Assembly (NCBI GenBank): GCA_036939355.1
Contig: JALLAP010000051.1
Span: 1 to 27,258, forward strand
Direction of reading: 5' to 3'
Length of the DNA stretch: 27,258 nucleotides
Source: Thalassiosira profunda
Lineage: Eukaryota; Bacillariophyta; Thalassiosirophyceae; Thalassiosirales; Thalassiosiraceae
Of this stretch, positions 1-9,547 are shown one piece after another. The position numbers were made by a program, and so were the translations under genes. The notes under the pieces are model-generated. The model was not told the DNA's origin. It did no database searches and was given only the letters and a program-made list of their open reading frames with translations. Positions within the stretch are counted from its first letter, which is position 1. Every line of letters begins with the position of its first letter.

Positions 1-59
1 TCAGCAATCTGCAAATTTGCTTTGTCCATCCATGAACTCTCCATTGATATCTGCTTTCA

Positions 60-1118
60 TCAAAGAGGCTTCCAGCCCTCGTGCACTGCAACTATGCCTC
101 CCGTCATGTTTGTGTACTTCACTCCCTCGAATCCGGCAGCCTCCATTCTCGACGCCAGTTCCTCCTGCGTGCAAAACTTTCGTATGCTCTCCACGAGATA
201 TTGATAGGAGTCGCGGTCGTTGGCCACCACCTCTCCGAGCTTGGGGATGACGTGGAAGGAGTAGACGTCGTACAGCGACGCCAACGGCACGTTGGTCACG
301 TGCGAAAACTCGAGACAGAGGAAGCGCCCCCCGGGCTTCAGCACACGAAGGGCATCCCGCAGCGCCATGTCCACATCCGTCACATTGCGCAGTCCAAAGG
401 CGATGGTGTACAGATCGAACGATGCATCCTCGAACGGCAATTGTTGCGCATTCCCCTCCACAAATTTCAGGGCCGAGGTATCGTCCAACAACGCCGAACC
501 GTACTTTGATCGAGCCCGGGACTCCCCCACCCGCAGCATTTCCGGATTGATGTCGCACACCGTCACGGAGATCTCGTCCGCCCCCGACGATTTGGCCCGT
601 TCCGGACACCCGGCCGCGTCCACAAACCGAAAGGCCACGTCGCCCGTGCCCCCCGCCACGTCCAAGATCGACAGCAAGCTCGAATCCTCGCCCTCCTCGG
701 ATTGGTTCTTTGCATATTCCATCGACGCCCGCCGCCGCACCGCCTTGCTCATGGGCTCCACCCCCGTCATCCGCAGCAGCTCGTCCTTCCAATAGCGATG
801 CAACCCGGCGCTCATGAAATCGTTCATGACGTCGTAGGAATCGGCCACGTTCTCGAACACCTGCTTCACGCGCCCCTCCTTTTCGTCGATGGAGACCGAT
901 TCGTAGCCAAAGTGGGTGGTGGGGCCGGAGACGTAGGACCCGACGGGGGGAGATGCTGAGTCATTGCCGGTGGCCGCGGAGGAGTGTCGATAGGACGCCC
1001 CGCCGAGGCGGATGGCGCCGCGATTGCCACCGGCGGCGACGCACGTTGCAGGCAGAGCTCGTCGGCGGCCACATGTGGATGCCGCCGCTGCAAATCGTCG
1101 CCCAACAACGGAGGCCAT
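60..1118 (-). CDS. COQ5: COQ5, mitochondrial ubiquinone-biosynthesis C-methyltransferase
   Basis: Uninterrupted 352-codon gene with an ATG at 1118 and a stop at 60. The product is the UbiE/COQ5 family enzyme that C-methylates the demethoxy-benzoquinol intermediate of ubiquinone using SAM, on the matrix side of the mitochondrial inner membrane within the CoQ complex. Visible marks: an Arg/Ala-rich, acid-free N-terminus (about residues 1-45) like a mitochondrial presequence; THFGYESV and YDVMNDFMSAGLHRYWKD, both COQ5/UbiE hallmarks; SAM motif I LDVAGGTGDVAF; the acidic post-I loop CDINPEML; GNAQQLPFED and AFGLRNV; RVLKPGGRFLCLEFS; and the family C-terminus TGGIVAVHEGWKPL. The length is normal for the family. 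A plastid MenG paralogue is the main alternative, but the presequence lacks the signal-peptide/A-F motif seen in the plastid proteins here, and THFGYESV is COQ5-like. Confidence 0.93.
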   Translation of the reverse strand: MASVVGRRFAAAASTCGRRRALPATCVAAGGNRGAIRLGGASYRHSSAATGNDSASPPVGSYVSGPTTHFGYESVSIDEKEGRVKQVFENVADSYDVMNDFMSAGLHRYWKDELLRMTGVEPMSKAVRRRASMEYAKNQSEEGEDSSLLSILDVAGGTGDVAFRFVDAAGCPERAKSSGADEISVTVCDINPEMLRVGESRARSKYGSALLDDTSALKFVEGNAQQLPFEDASFDLYTIAFGLRNVTDVDMALRDALRVLKPGGRFLCLEFSHVTNVPLASLYDVYSFHVIPKLGEVVANDRDSYQYLVESIRKFCTQEELASRMEAAGFEGVKYTNMTGGIVAVHEGWKPL

Positions 1119-1454
1119 GGTCGGATGGCACCAGGGGAGCGGGGCGGGGGGGGGTGCACTTTGTGAAAAATCACGCCCAGGCTCACGTTACCACGGAGCG
1201 TGATTTTTGGGGAGGAGTCGAGGCACGCAGGTCTGGAGCAACGACGTTAGTCGGAGGAGGCGCGCTTGCGGGAGGATGGTGCAAATGGAAGGGCTTGAGG
1301 GAGTTGCTCAGGGATGGCGTGCATATTATTTGGATCATGATTAAGCAGGCAGAGAGATCGGTGTGTAGTGACTTGAGCTGGGTGGCGCGTGCAATTCGTC
1401 TCGTTGTGAGGAGCAGCCAGATAGCCAACCTCGTCTCCTCCTCTCCCTCTCTGT
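1119..1454. other. Intergenic spacer, COQ5 promoter side
   Basis: 336 nt between the COQ5 start and the 3' end of the next minus-strand gene. It must hold the COQ5 promoter/5' UTR and the 3' UTR of the upstream gene. I see no conserved motif, RNA gene or credible ORF in it. Confidence 0.5.
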
Positions 1455-2734
1455 CTACTCCTCAAAATCGAAGGTATGGCTCCCGTTCTCCTGAAACTTC
1501 TCGATGATTGGGCGCATGTCATTAGCGTAGCCATTAAACGCGTCACGGATCCTGATGTACTCCACCTCAAACTTAGAACCCCGCTGGGACTCCGCCCCCA
1601 CACGTTCCTTCAACGACTCGATTTGCACCTGCATGGCCGCCTTATCGCCTTTGAGTTCAATGTTTGTTTTCGTGAGAGCCTCGTTCTTCTCCTCGAGCTC
1701 GCCTTTGTCATCGCGAAGGGACGCGTTCTCCGATTCCAGCTCCTTGATCCGAGCCAGGAGGTCGGCGTCAGCGCTCTTAGCCGGGGCCTTCCTCGGCGCG
1801 ACTTTGCCGGTTTGCACGGCTCCATCGATGGCGACAAAAGTGTTGTTTGGCTCCGTGGGAACGTACTCATCTGCTTCGTCGATGGGATCTAGAATACCCT
1901 TGAGGGCATCCTGGATCTGCCCCAAACTAGCCGTTTCTTCGCCATCGTCGTCGTCAACATCCAAGCCACCAGTGGAAATGTGAGCACGCTTGCCTTCCTC
2001 CTCGAGGCTAGTGTCATTGCTGCGAACATCGGCCTCGTCCCGGACACACGCAGCAGGCTTCTTCTCATCCTCGAGGCGAGCGATGTCCGTTTGCGTCCCC
2101 GCCTCCTTCGCCGGGCTGCGAGCCACACTTTCATCGAGACTGGCATCGCTGTTCGAGGCCAAATCGTCCTCGTCTTCAGTCTCGTCTCCAACAAGCGGGG
2201 CGGGCTTCTTTCCTTCCTCATCGTCACTCAGCGCCACTTCCTCCCTCGCCGGGCTGCGCCTTTGAGGCTTCCCCTTCCCTCCGCCCTTCTTCTTTGGAGT
2301 TCGGTCCTTTTTCCGCTTGGGCGTCGAATGCCGCTCTTTCAGGGTGACCACCCCAATTCCCGCCTCGTAGTAACAGGACAGCCCGCACGCGTCGCACTCT
2401 CTCGCGTCGTAGGAGCAGACCGCCTTTCAGAGAACAAAGAAGCAATACGATTGAGTTGGAATGTAACTGAAGCGCTGAGCGAAAAGACTGGGCTTACCTC
2501 GCAACGAGGACAATCGAAGCCGTGCCCGACCTTGGTGGCCGAAGAGGCAGTCCCATTCCTCGTTTTGGGAAAGTTCTGCTGATCGAAGCGCTGGATGGCC
2601 TTCGGACGGCGCTTGGGCCTTTGGTTGAGGGCATTTCCGGAGGACGGTCCCGAGGGTTCGCCAGAGGGCGCGTCGAACGCAAAGAGCGGGCCGTTGCTTT
2701 CGCCGCCGCCCTTGGCGCTCGATTTCTTTGGCAT
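1455..2734 (-). CDS. Zinc-ribbon plus coiled-coil protein, TFIIH-p44-like C4 motif
   Basis: Two exons: 2734-2498 (ATG at 2734) and 2423-1455, with a 74-nt GT-AG intron at 2424-2497, phase 0; 401 aa. Splicing joins two half zinc sites, giving Cys75, 78, 82, 89, 92 and 96 in the pattern C-x2-C-x3-C-x6-C-x2-C-x3-C. The spacing and the CPRC...C..CGL wording recall the C4 zinc finger of TFIIH subunit p44/Ssl1, although no vWA domain is present. The N-terminal 70 residues are basic and low-complexity (MPKKSSAKGG), residues ~105-300 are acidic/Ser-rich with Lys-rich patches that could be nuclear signals, and residues ~300-385 form a heptad-rich coiled coil (ARIKELESENASLRDD). A nuclear, chromatin- or transcription-related scaffold is an inference only. 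Neither exon alone shows the zinc site. Confidence 0.7.
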
Positions 2735-3498
2735 CTTTGCTTCACTTATGATCAACCAGTCTCAGAGCGGCCGCGACCTTCCAACAACTCTCGATGGCAA
2801 GGTGTAGTGGGTCCGCTTTTCCTGGTCAGCGTGACGTGGCTAGTCAAATGGCAAAGGCGTGTCGCGACTCAATCTGTCATTCCTCGTCGCGCGACTACCT
2901 TAGGAAGCAAGCCTCCTCAAGTCCGGTCGCCGCCGACGCTCCAGCCAAGCGATGCGGCTGTTCTCTGTGGTGTACACCACCGCGGTGCACTCTGGCAACG
3001 AGATTGCTAAGCAGTCGAATGCGATTTTGGTCTGCTTTTCTGACGCTGATGCGAACCAGCTCAACCCTCGCACTCTCGCGGCGGCCCTCGCCCCGCTCAA
3101 GGCGAAGGTAATCTCGCCAGCTGAAACACTGAATTGTTCGGCCTGTGACAAGGACGCAAGTTGCATCTGCTCTGCCATCGAAGTAAGTCGCGGGGACATT
3201 AGCACGCCCAACGCGCAGTTGACAGACAAGCCTGGCGTGATACATTTGACGGAGCGCATTGTGTGTTCCTGCACTAGCGAAGCGTGTTTGTCCGAGACGC
3301 GACGGACGAGGAATAATGATGCTCCGGGGACGACGTGTGGTGGTCGGCTCAAGCTCGCGTTCCGGTGTGCAATGCAACCAATCAGCAACTTCGAGGCAGA
3401 AAGAGGTTGACCGCTTGGAGAGGAGGGAGCAGAGAGTGAAACGCTCCTCATCTTCGCGCGAGCCGATTCTGTCGAATGTCGAAGAGCATTGCCATCAC
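2735..3498. other. Gap between genes with overlapping ambiguous ORFs
   Basis: 764 nt between the start of the zinc-ribbon gene and the 3' end of the PPR gene. Both strands are open over long stretches: plus 2952-3410 (152 codons from an ATG, with donor-like gtaagt at 3183 after a GC3-rich stretch) and minus 2900-3523 (about 207 codons). I recognise no domain in either, and both cannot be coding throughout. The plus-strand frame has the more natural codon choice up to ~3182, so a small spliced gene there is possible but unproven. Confidence 0.25.
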
Positions 3499-6405
3499 TC
3501 AATCTCCAACATTGGCCGTCCATTCTGCCGGTAGTTGGTTATTTGGCAGGAGCCGTTTCTTGAAGTGCTTAATCTCTGCCAGCACCCTCCTTCCCACGAG
3601 TCCATTTTTGGCGCATAACTTGAACAGGGGCTGGCAATGCAAGCATCAGATAGAGACGCGCAGAAACAGTGTCAAATGCAGAGTACTCACCTCCACAAGC
3701 CTGAATTTCGTACCGTCATCACCTGTGGACATGCACGTCCTGATCACCAGGCCAAAGCTGTCTGCATCGACCGAATCACTCTCTCGGCCCAGCCTCAGAA
3801 GTTCAAAGGCCGCTTCGATCGCTCTCTGGCCTCCCGTTCTCGCGCAGGCGCTGATTGCGGCATTCAACGGCGCTGTCGGCAGAATGCCCAGATCCTCTTT
3901 CATCTGCCGAAAGACAGTTAGGGCTTGCAATGGTGCATTCTCCGATCCGCTTCTGGCGAGCGGGCCCAAAATGGAAGCGTAGCACCCAACGTCAGGCTTG
4001 ATATTTGGCACGCCCTCTCCGCTCAGTGCTTTCATGCTCTCCAATACACGCAGAGCATCCTCGATTTTTCCCGCCTTGCTTAGAGTGGCAGTTGCAGCTC
4101 CAAAGCCAACCAAAGTAGGAAGAATTGTTGACTTGTCGCCATCCCTGTAGCGACGCATTCGTTCGGCCAGAAATGCCAGGGCCTCGTCAGCCGCCCTTCT
4201 ATCCTTTGCGTTGCTGTAAGCGATGAGCACTAGATTGCAGAGTCCAGAATCCAGTGTGTGCACTCTAGCTGGATCTTCCATCCACTCCCAGGCCTTGCCG
4301 GCCATCGTCGCGTGCTCTATCTTGTGCGATTTCGATAACGCCAGCAACAGAGCCAAGAATCCGGCTCGGTCTATTGGCATTGATTTCTCTTTGGCAGTTG
4401 CTCGTTCGAGGCAGGAGGCAGCCAAATGCGCAGCGCGCAGCGGGCTCACTTTCGCTTGAATCCTCAAGACGTTGGTGTACGTAATAATGTCCGGAGCGAT
4501 GGTTCCATCCGATTTGGCACTCTCTTCCATGTCCACAAGCAGCTTCGTCACCTTCTTTGCATTCTCTTTTGTGGGCGACTGGGCGAGCTTGCCAATAACA
4601 ATATTGTAGGCGATCGTGTCAGGTACGACATCCGTATTTCCACGCTTCCGCTGACTCTCCATCGCCATCAAGGTCCTGTAGATTGTATTCTCGGCCCAGT
4701 CTTGCGGCTTGCTTCGCGATAGCATTCCGATGACGCAATTGAATACAAACGAGGTTGGCTTCGCCGCTTCGTATCCACCACTGTAAGCTTTTAACATGTC
4801 TCTCAGCTGGTCGACTGCCTTCTGCGCTTTTCCCTGGGAACGGCTCCGGCTCAATTCGCTGATGAACACATTGTACGTTGCCACATCAGGACGGGCGTTC
4901 CCTCCAACACTTTCCATCGTTGCCATCAGTTGTTCTGCCTGCTCGATTTTGTTTGGGCTACTTCCCTTGAGCATCGCGTTGAGAAGAATGTTGAAAGGAA
5001 TCACCGAAGGTTCAAGCTCTTGCCCACCAATAACATCTAATAACAGCTCCTTGCCTTGGCTGATGGACTCATCGCTCCCTTCATTGGCGTACGCTTCAAC
5101 GAGGCTCACATACATGTTCAGGTCGGGGGTGGCATCCATATTCCTCATCCTGTCCATCAGCTCCTTCACTCTGTCCGCGGCACCGTGCAAGCCGCTCTTG
5201 GCAACCACGTGAGCGGCCGCACTGTAGCAAGAAGCGACGTTGGCATCCGCATCGAAGTGCAGCCCCTCCAACTCATCCAGCAGCGACATTGTGTTTTCTA
5301 CCCCAGTCGATGCATCCTCTGGATCGACCTTGGCGTAGGCCCGGATGACTGTAGCAAAGCCGACCGCGTCCGGAACGTACTTGATCATCATTCTCAGAAC
5401 CGTTTCCGCTCGCTCCGCGGCATTGATCCCGCCTCCGCTGTTGCTCCACGCCTTGAGCACGGTATTGAACGACGTGGCGTCCATTCGCGTGTCCTCGCCC
5501 TGCTGAGAGCGCTCCGACATTTGCAGCAACAAGTCTTCGGCCCTCTGCGCCGCCAGAGGATCGTTCTGCCGCGATGCGTAGTAATTGATAAGCGAGTTGT
5601 ACGTGACCTTATCCGGGCGGATGAGCGATTGATAGTCGTCGTCGGCCTCTCTGGCGAATGCGTACATCTTTTCCAAGACCCCCTCTACTTTGTCTAACGA
5701 ATCGTCGTCGCATTTGGAGTAAGCGTTGATCAGACTATTGTAACTGAACTTGTCCGGACGTGCCAGGTGATGAACAGAATCGGCAGCATCTTCGCTACCG
5801 CGAAAATATCGCTCCTCCACTCGATGTATCATGCTCTCCACTCTCTCAACGATCTTTGATCCGTCTGCACCGCTCTGGTTCCACGCGTCCATGCAAATGT
5901 TGTACATTTCCGAATCGACGAGGACATCAGTGTCCCTCCTGGCCGTTTGCTCTTTGTACAGACGTTCCAGTAATGCCTCCGCCAACGTCGCCCCCTGCTC
6001 GTTGCGCCACTTGGACACGATGGAAAGGAACGCCCTCGCCTTTTGCATGTTGTCGTCGTGCATCCGCCCGATGGGGATGCGTTTGATGATGTAGTGCACG
6101 TTGGAGTGCAACGAATGCTGTTCGTCGGCTGGTTCAGGAGCTACCCCCCTGCTCCTCTGATTCGATTGTGATGATGCAAAAGAGCCGCCAAAGAGCCGAT
6201 GTTGCAAGCGGAAAGGCCAGCGTGGATAAGACGACGTTAGTGGTGGCAATTGCAATTGGCCGCAACGGTGATGGGCGTTGCATGGCGCCCTCACAGTCGA
6301 TGGTCGATGCAACCACCGGGCATATGCACGCGTCGCAGTAGGCAGGCATCCACGAGCAGCGGCAGTGGCCAGGTATTGCAAAGTCGATTTGCGTGTGGGC
6401 GACAT
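3499..6405 (-). CDS. P-class pentatricopeptide repeat protein, organelle-targeted
   Basis: Two exons: 6405-3691 (905 codons) and 3618-3499 (40 codons including stop), with a 72-nt GT-AG intron at 3619-3690, phase 0; 944 aa. The start is ATG 6405 (MSPTRKSTLQYLATAAARG), because longer readings need a TTG. The first ~60 residues are Arg/Ser/Ala-rich without acids, a mitochondrial (or plastid) presequence. From about residue 180 on there are many degenerate ~35-aa PPR helical pairs, for example the units around DKFSYNSLINAYSKC, DKVTYNSLINYYASR, DATSFNTVLKAWSNSG, DVATYNVFISELSRS and DTIAYNIVIGKLAQS. Members of this family bind organellar RNA and act in its processing, stability or translation. No DYW/E editing tail is visible. 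The last exon supplies the usual PPR C-terminal cap (AKNGLVGRRVLAEI). Confidence 0.85.
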
Positions 6406-6724
6406 GACGTCGAGCACAATGCTTGGCACCCGAGGTGCACCCGCATCAATAATTGTGCACAAGATATGTTCGTGAACTATTAAGCATCAGTCCTCCAAGG
6501 TAATGCAAACCCCATCCATGCTTAAGACATGCCTCCTGGCGACATCGTCAGGAGCGGGCGGAGCCGAGTGGGCGCTAAGGAGCAGCTCAGCAGCGGGAGC
6601 TCGGGCGGCACTGGCGCCGGGGGAGCCGGCGGAAAGATGAAAGATAGCTTGGAGGGACGGGACGGATGTATGGAAGGTTACTACTACCTGCCCGCCCATC
6701 AGCCCATCGCGCCCTCTCTCAATC
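6406..6724. promoter_or_regulatory. Presumed bidirectional promoter, PPR / DUF3727 pair
   Basis: 319 nt between two divergent starts (6405 minus, 6725 plus). It must carry both promoters. No TATA box or known element stands out. The assignment rests on geometry alone. Confidence 0.4.
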
Positions 6725-7444
6725 ATGCCCGCCCGACGCCGGGCCTGCCGCATGGCGGCGGCGGCAGCCGCCATCGTCGGTGTCGCGCCGGCGGCGCTGG
6801 CGTTCTCGCATGTTCCCCCGCGGCGTCTCATCCGAGCGATGGCGCCATCGGCGCTCTTCATGTCCGGCGTCAAATTCGACAAGATCGACGAGGACGACGA
6901 CCAGGTCATGGCCTTCATGGACGTCGACGGCGACAGCGGCATCGACTGCTACGTCGATTCGTACGCCACGGTCGAGGGCGTCGAGTACACGATCGGCAGT
7001 CCGTGCGATTACGCCGTGGCGCTGTGCTACTTCCAGGACGACGACCAGCTCATCCCGATCGAGCTGGACGATCCGTTGATGGACGACGTCTTTCCAATCG
7101 CCGAGGGCATAATTGAGGACGAATTTCAGGACGAGCTGGTGCTGCTGCGGACTCCGCAGACGCTGACGCTGGTGGGAGAGTTGGAGGAGAACGAGGACGA
7201 GGAAGACGAAGATATGGATGACGGCGGCGACGAAATGAACGATACGGAAGAGGAGGTGGAAATACTGGTATCGTTCGAGGAAGATGGCCAGGAGTACCAC
7301 CTCGTGCGATTGCTGGACCCCGTTCTTTTGGTTGGGAAGGCGGGAAACGAAAATACGAGGATACTCCTGACGCCAGAGGAGTCAGACAAAGTGATGCCAA
7401 TGCTCGAGGATATGTTCATGAGCTATACCGAAGATGGAGAGTGA
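6725..7444 (+). CDS. Plastid-targeted DUF3727/DUF1292-like acidic protein
   Basis: Single-exon gene of 239 codons. The N-terminus is a bipartite plastid presequence of the stramenopile kind: a short basic n-region (MPARRRACR), an Ala/Val-rich hydrophobic core, then a cleavage site ALA|F at residues 26-27, followed by a basic transit peptide (SHVPPRRLIR). An in-frame Met10 could also start translation. The mature part is strongly acidic. It contains a first module (VMAFMDVDGDSGIDCYVDS... to LVLLRTPQTLTLVGEL) and, after an Asp/Glu-rich linker (about residues 158-180), a second beta-rich module (VEILVSFEEDGQEYHLVRLLDPVLLVGK). This resembles the DUF3727 proteins of cyanobacteria and chloroplasts, some of which pair it with DUF1292. 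The family has no firm biochemical role. The assignment rests on recalled family resemblance. Confidence 0.75.
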   Translation: MPARRRACRMAAAAAAIVGVAPAALAFSHVPPRRLIRAMAPSALFMSGVKFDKIDEDDDQVMAFMDVDGDSGIDCYVDSYATVEGVEYTIGSPCDYAVALCYFQDDDQLIPIELDDPLMDDVFPIAEGIIEDEFQDELVLLRTPQTLTLVGELEENEDEEDEDMDDGGDEMNDTEEEVEILVSFEEDGQEYHLVRLLDPVLLVGKAGNENTRILLTPEESDKVMPMLEDMFMSYTEDGE

Positions 7445-7758
7445 TGGAGATTCTATGACCAATGAGAGTGAGGTGTAGATGGTATGAAGAGTCGAGATAT
7501 ATGCAGACTGCTTAGATCTTAGATGTGCGTTGAGGGTGTGAAAGAGACAAGAGACAACGAGACTACCATAGACTAATGGCAGTTTGCACCAGACATTGAC
7601 TTCACAGTGCTAGAGAATATCCACATCATTGGCAAAACACTGCCGCAGTTCAGCCAATGATAGAGAGTGGTTAACTCAAGAGGGGATACCAGCCCGACCA
7701 GCAATGAATCCAATGTCTATGCCTTCTTTCTCTTTTATTATGTTACATCATATCGCGT
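7445..7758. other. Convergent 3' spacer
   Basis: 314 nt between two converging 3' ends (7444 plus, 7759 minus). It holds both 3' UTRs. I see no RNA gene or ORF of note. Confidence 0.5.
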
Positions 7759-8190
7759 TTAGGCGCGGGGCTTCTCCTTCTTCTCCTTGTAAAGCGCAAG
7801 AAGCGACACGCCGGCCACCTTGACGCACTTGAACCGCACTCCGGCAATATCTCCCACGGAGTGTCCGGACCGTCCGAACCCGGCCACGAGCACCTCGTCG
7901 TTCTCGTCGACGTAGTTCAAGCATCCGTCCCGGGGGACGAACGCCGCAATCTTCTTCCCGTTCTTGATGAGCTGGACGCGGACGCACTTCCGAATCGCCG
8001 AATTGGGCTGCTTGGCCTCGATCCCGATCTTCTCGAGGACGATGCCCTTGGCCATCGTGGAGCCGCCCATGGGGTTGGCCTTCATGGCCGTGATGGAGTG
8101 GGCCTTGCAGTACTTGTAGTCCTTCCACCGGTTTTGGCGGCGGTGGGACCGGAGCTTGCGCCCCGTGCGGATGCCGGCGGGCTTTCCCAT
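7759..8190 (-). CDS. RPS23: Cytosolic 40S ribosomal protein uS12 (RPS23)
   Basis: Single-exon, 143 aa, the exact length of eukaryotic RPS23; ATG at 8190. It lies at the decoding centre of the small subunit. Diagnostic segments: the N-terminus [18 protein letters not shown], then [49 protein letters not shown], the conserved decoding loop [18 protein letters not shown], and the ending [17 protein letters not shown]. The loop's PRDG contains the proline that is hydroxylated in most eukaryotes. It is not the bacterial/organellar S12, which has different ends. The reading frame stays open upstream of 8190, but that part matches nothing in the family, so the ATG at 8190 is the start. Confidence 0.97.
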   Translation of the reverse strand: MGKPAGIRTGRKLRSHRRQNRWKDYKYCKAHSITAMKANPMGGSTMAKGIVLEKIGIEAKQPNSAIRKCVRVQLIKNGKKIAAFVPRDGCLNYVDENDEVLVAGFGRSGHSVGDIAGVRFKCVKVAGVSLLALYKEKKEKPRA

Positions 8191-8279
8191 GGTTGTGCTA
8201 GAGAGGTTGGGGTGGTGGGATAGGAAGGCTGTGATTGGGTTGAAAGAGAGAGACAAATGTTGTGAGCGTGCACCCATGA

Positions 8280-8757
8280 TCAGTTGTCTGACGAGGTCAC
8301 GGCATCGTCGTCCGACACGCAGGGCGCCGACGATGACAAGTCCACTTCCGTCCCGCAGATATTGCAACAGAGGGGCGCCGCAGCCGCAGGGGCGGATGCA
8401 GCGGCCGTCGCGCCCCCAGCGTCGTCCGACACCGGGCGTCCGACGGCGCACGCCTCGCCGCACACGCGCGGCTCCCCTCCGTCCAACTCCGCGAAAATTC
8501 CGAAGCCGTACACGCAGGGGCGACATAGGCACCACCGCCGGTCCTCCCTGATAGCCGCCGCCGCGGACAAGAGCGCCATGGTCGTCGTACCTCCAGCACG
8601 ATGATGGAAAGCAAGTGTGGTGCTGGAGATACCGACCGTACTTGGGGTTATGAGCCCAGTTGTCCGCTGGTGTAGCTCCAAGTGGAGGCATCCCCGGCCA
8701 CCCAAAAGTGATGAGGAAGCCCCCGCCAAAAAGCCCCGCCCAGCTTTTCGCCCGCAT
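8280..8757 (-). CDS. Small Cys-rich protein of unknown family
   Basis: Proposed two-exon gene: 8757-8633 (41 codons + 2 nt) and 8547-8280, with an 85-nt GT-AG intron (donor gtatct at 8632, acceptor atcag ending at 8548), phase 2; 130 aa. The join is supported because it fuses two open frames exactly and the intron has the size usual here. The N-terminus is hydrophobic ([20 protein letters not shown]), perhaps a membrane segment. Then come [20 protein letters not shown] and CGEAC, weakly reminiscent of PLAC8/Cys-rich membrane proteins, an Ala-rich linker, and a last Cys pair (CCNICG) before a Ser/Asp tail. Function unknown. Exon 1 is the less certain part; a 99-aa single-exon version could start at an ATG inside the intron (about 8579). 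It lies head-to-tail upstream of RPS23, 89 nt away. Confidence 0.45.
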
Positions 8758-9547
8758 ACGGCACAACTCTTTGTCGGCGTGGCCCTCCCCGCCGCACAGC
8801 GGCTCCTTCTCCTCTCGGCGCACAGTTGAGGGACATAGCACGTCGAGTAATCCGCGCGCTCGCGGTTGCGAAGGTGGTAGCTGCTTTTGGCGAGCAGAGA
8901 TCTAGGTATATCGAACGCATCCTGCGGGCATCGAGCACCGGGGCGCGATGCACTACACTGCGTAATCAAGAGGCGTCTGCCATCGAATGCGCTGTGGCAT
9001 CTGAAGCTCGAGAGTGATCTATTTGCGCTATTTTCAATCTTTGGGAGGTCACGAGTGAGAGGTATGTTTCACCTGTACACATCTTGTGTTCCAAAACTGC
9101 GCGGAGAGCAAATTGCACACATTGCAAATCAGGACGATCTGGCCACCTGGGGAATGATTATGATGGAAACACTCTTACCCATCTGCAAGATCGAACCATT
9201 ATTGGTCTTCAATGCATTCGATGGTTCAGTTGCACGCTCAGGCAAAATGCCAGCGGTTATCGGATCCATCGAGCGTTGAAGTGGCAAGCATTTCAGCACG
9301 GCAAACTCTTGCAGAGATCAAAAGGATTCCTCCGAGAGGTCTGCCTCGAATTGCGTTCTTCCGTCGATTGGGGGTTGATTACACACGTGTTTGATAGGAA
9401 GAGTATGACCCTTGGGTGAAAAGACTCCGCATTGATTGGCGGGAGCGTTAAGCACTATGATATGCAATCTCGCTAACACTGATCTGCTACTCTTTTCAAG
9501 GGGATATTGATTGTGAACGATGTCGCCAGATGCAATAGTTGATTGAT
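8758..9547. other. Divergent spacer without recognised gene
   Basis: 790 nt between divergent starts (8757 minus, 9548 plus). It has scattered ORFs up to ~130 codons (e.g. 8887-9279 plus) with no recognisable domain and poor codon choice. No tRNA- or snRNA-like fold was noticed. It presumably holds the promoter of the methyltransferase-like gene. Confidence 0.4.

Noticed and set aside
8280..8579. Single-exon 99-aa reading of the Cys-rich gene from an ATG at about 8579
   Set aside because: Possible, but the two-exon model joins two open frames in exact phase with a normal-sized intron; left as an alternative in the feature.
8191..8841. N-terminal extension of RPS23 in the same open frame
   Set aside because: RPS23 is 143 aa throughout eukaryotes and the ATG at 8190 gives the exact conserved N-terminus; the upstream part belongs to another gene in another frame plus non-coding sequence.
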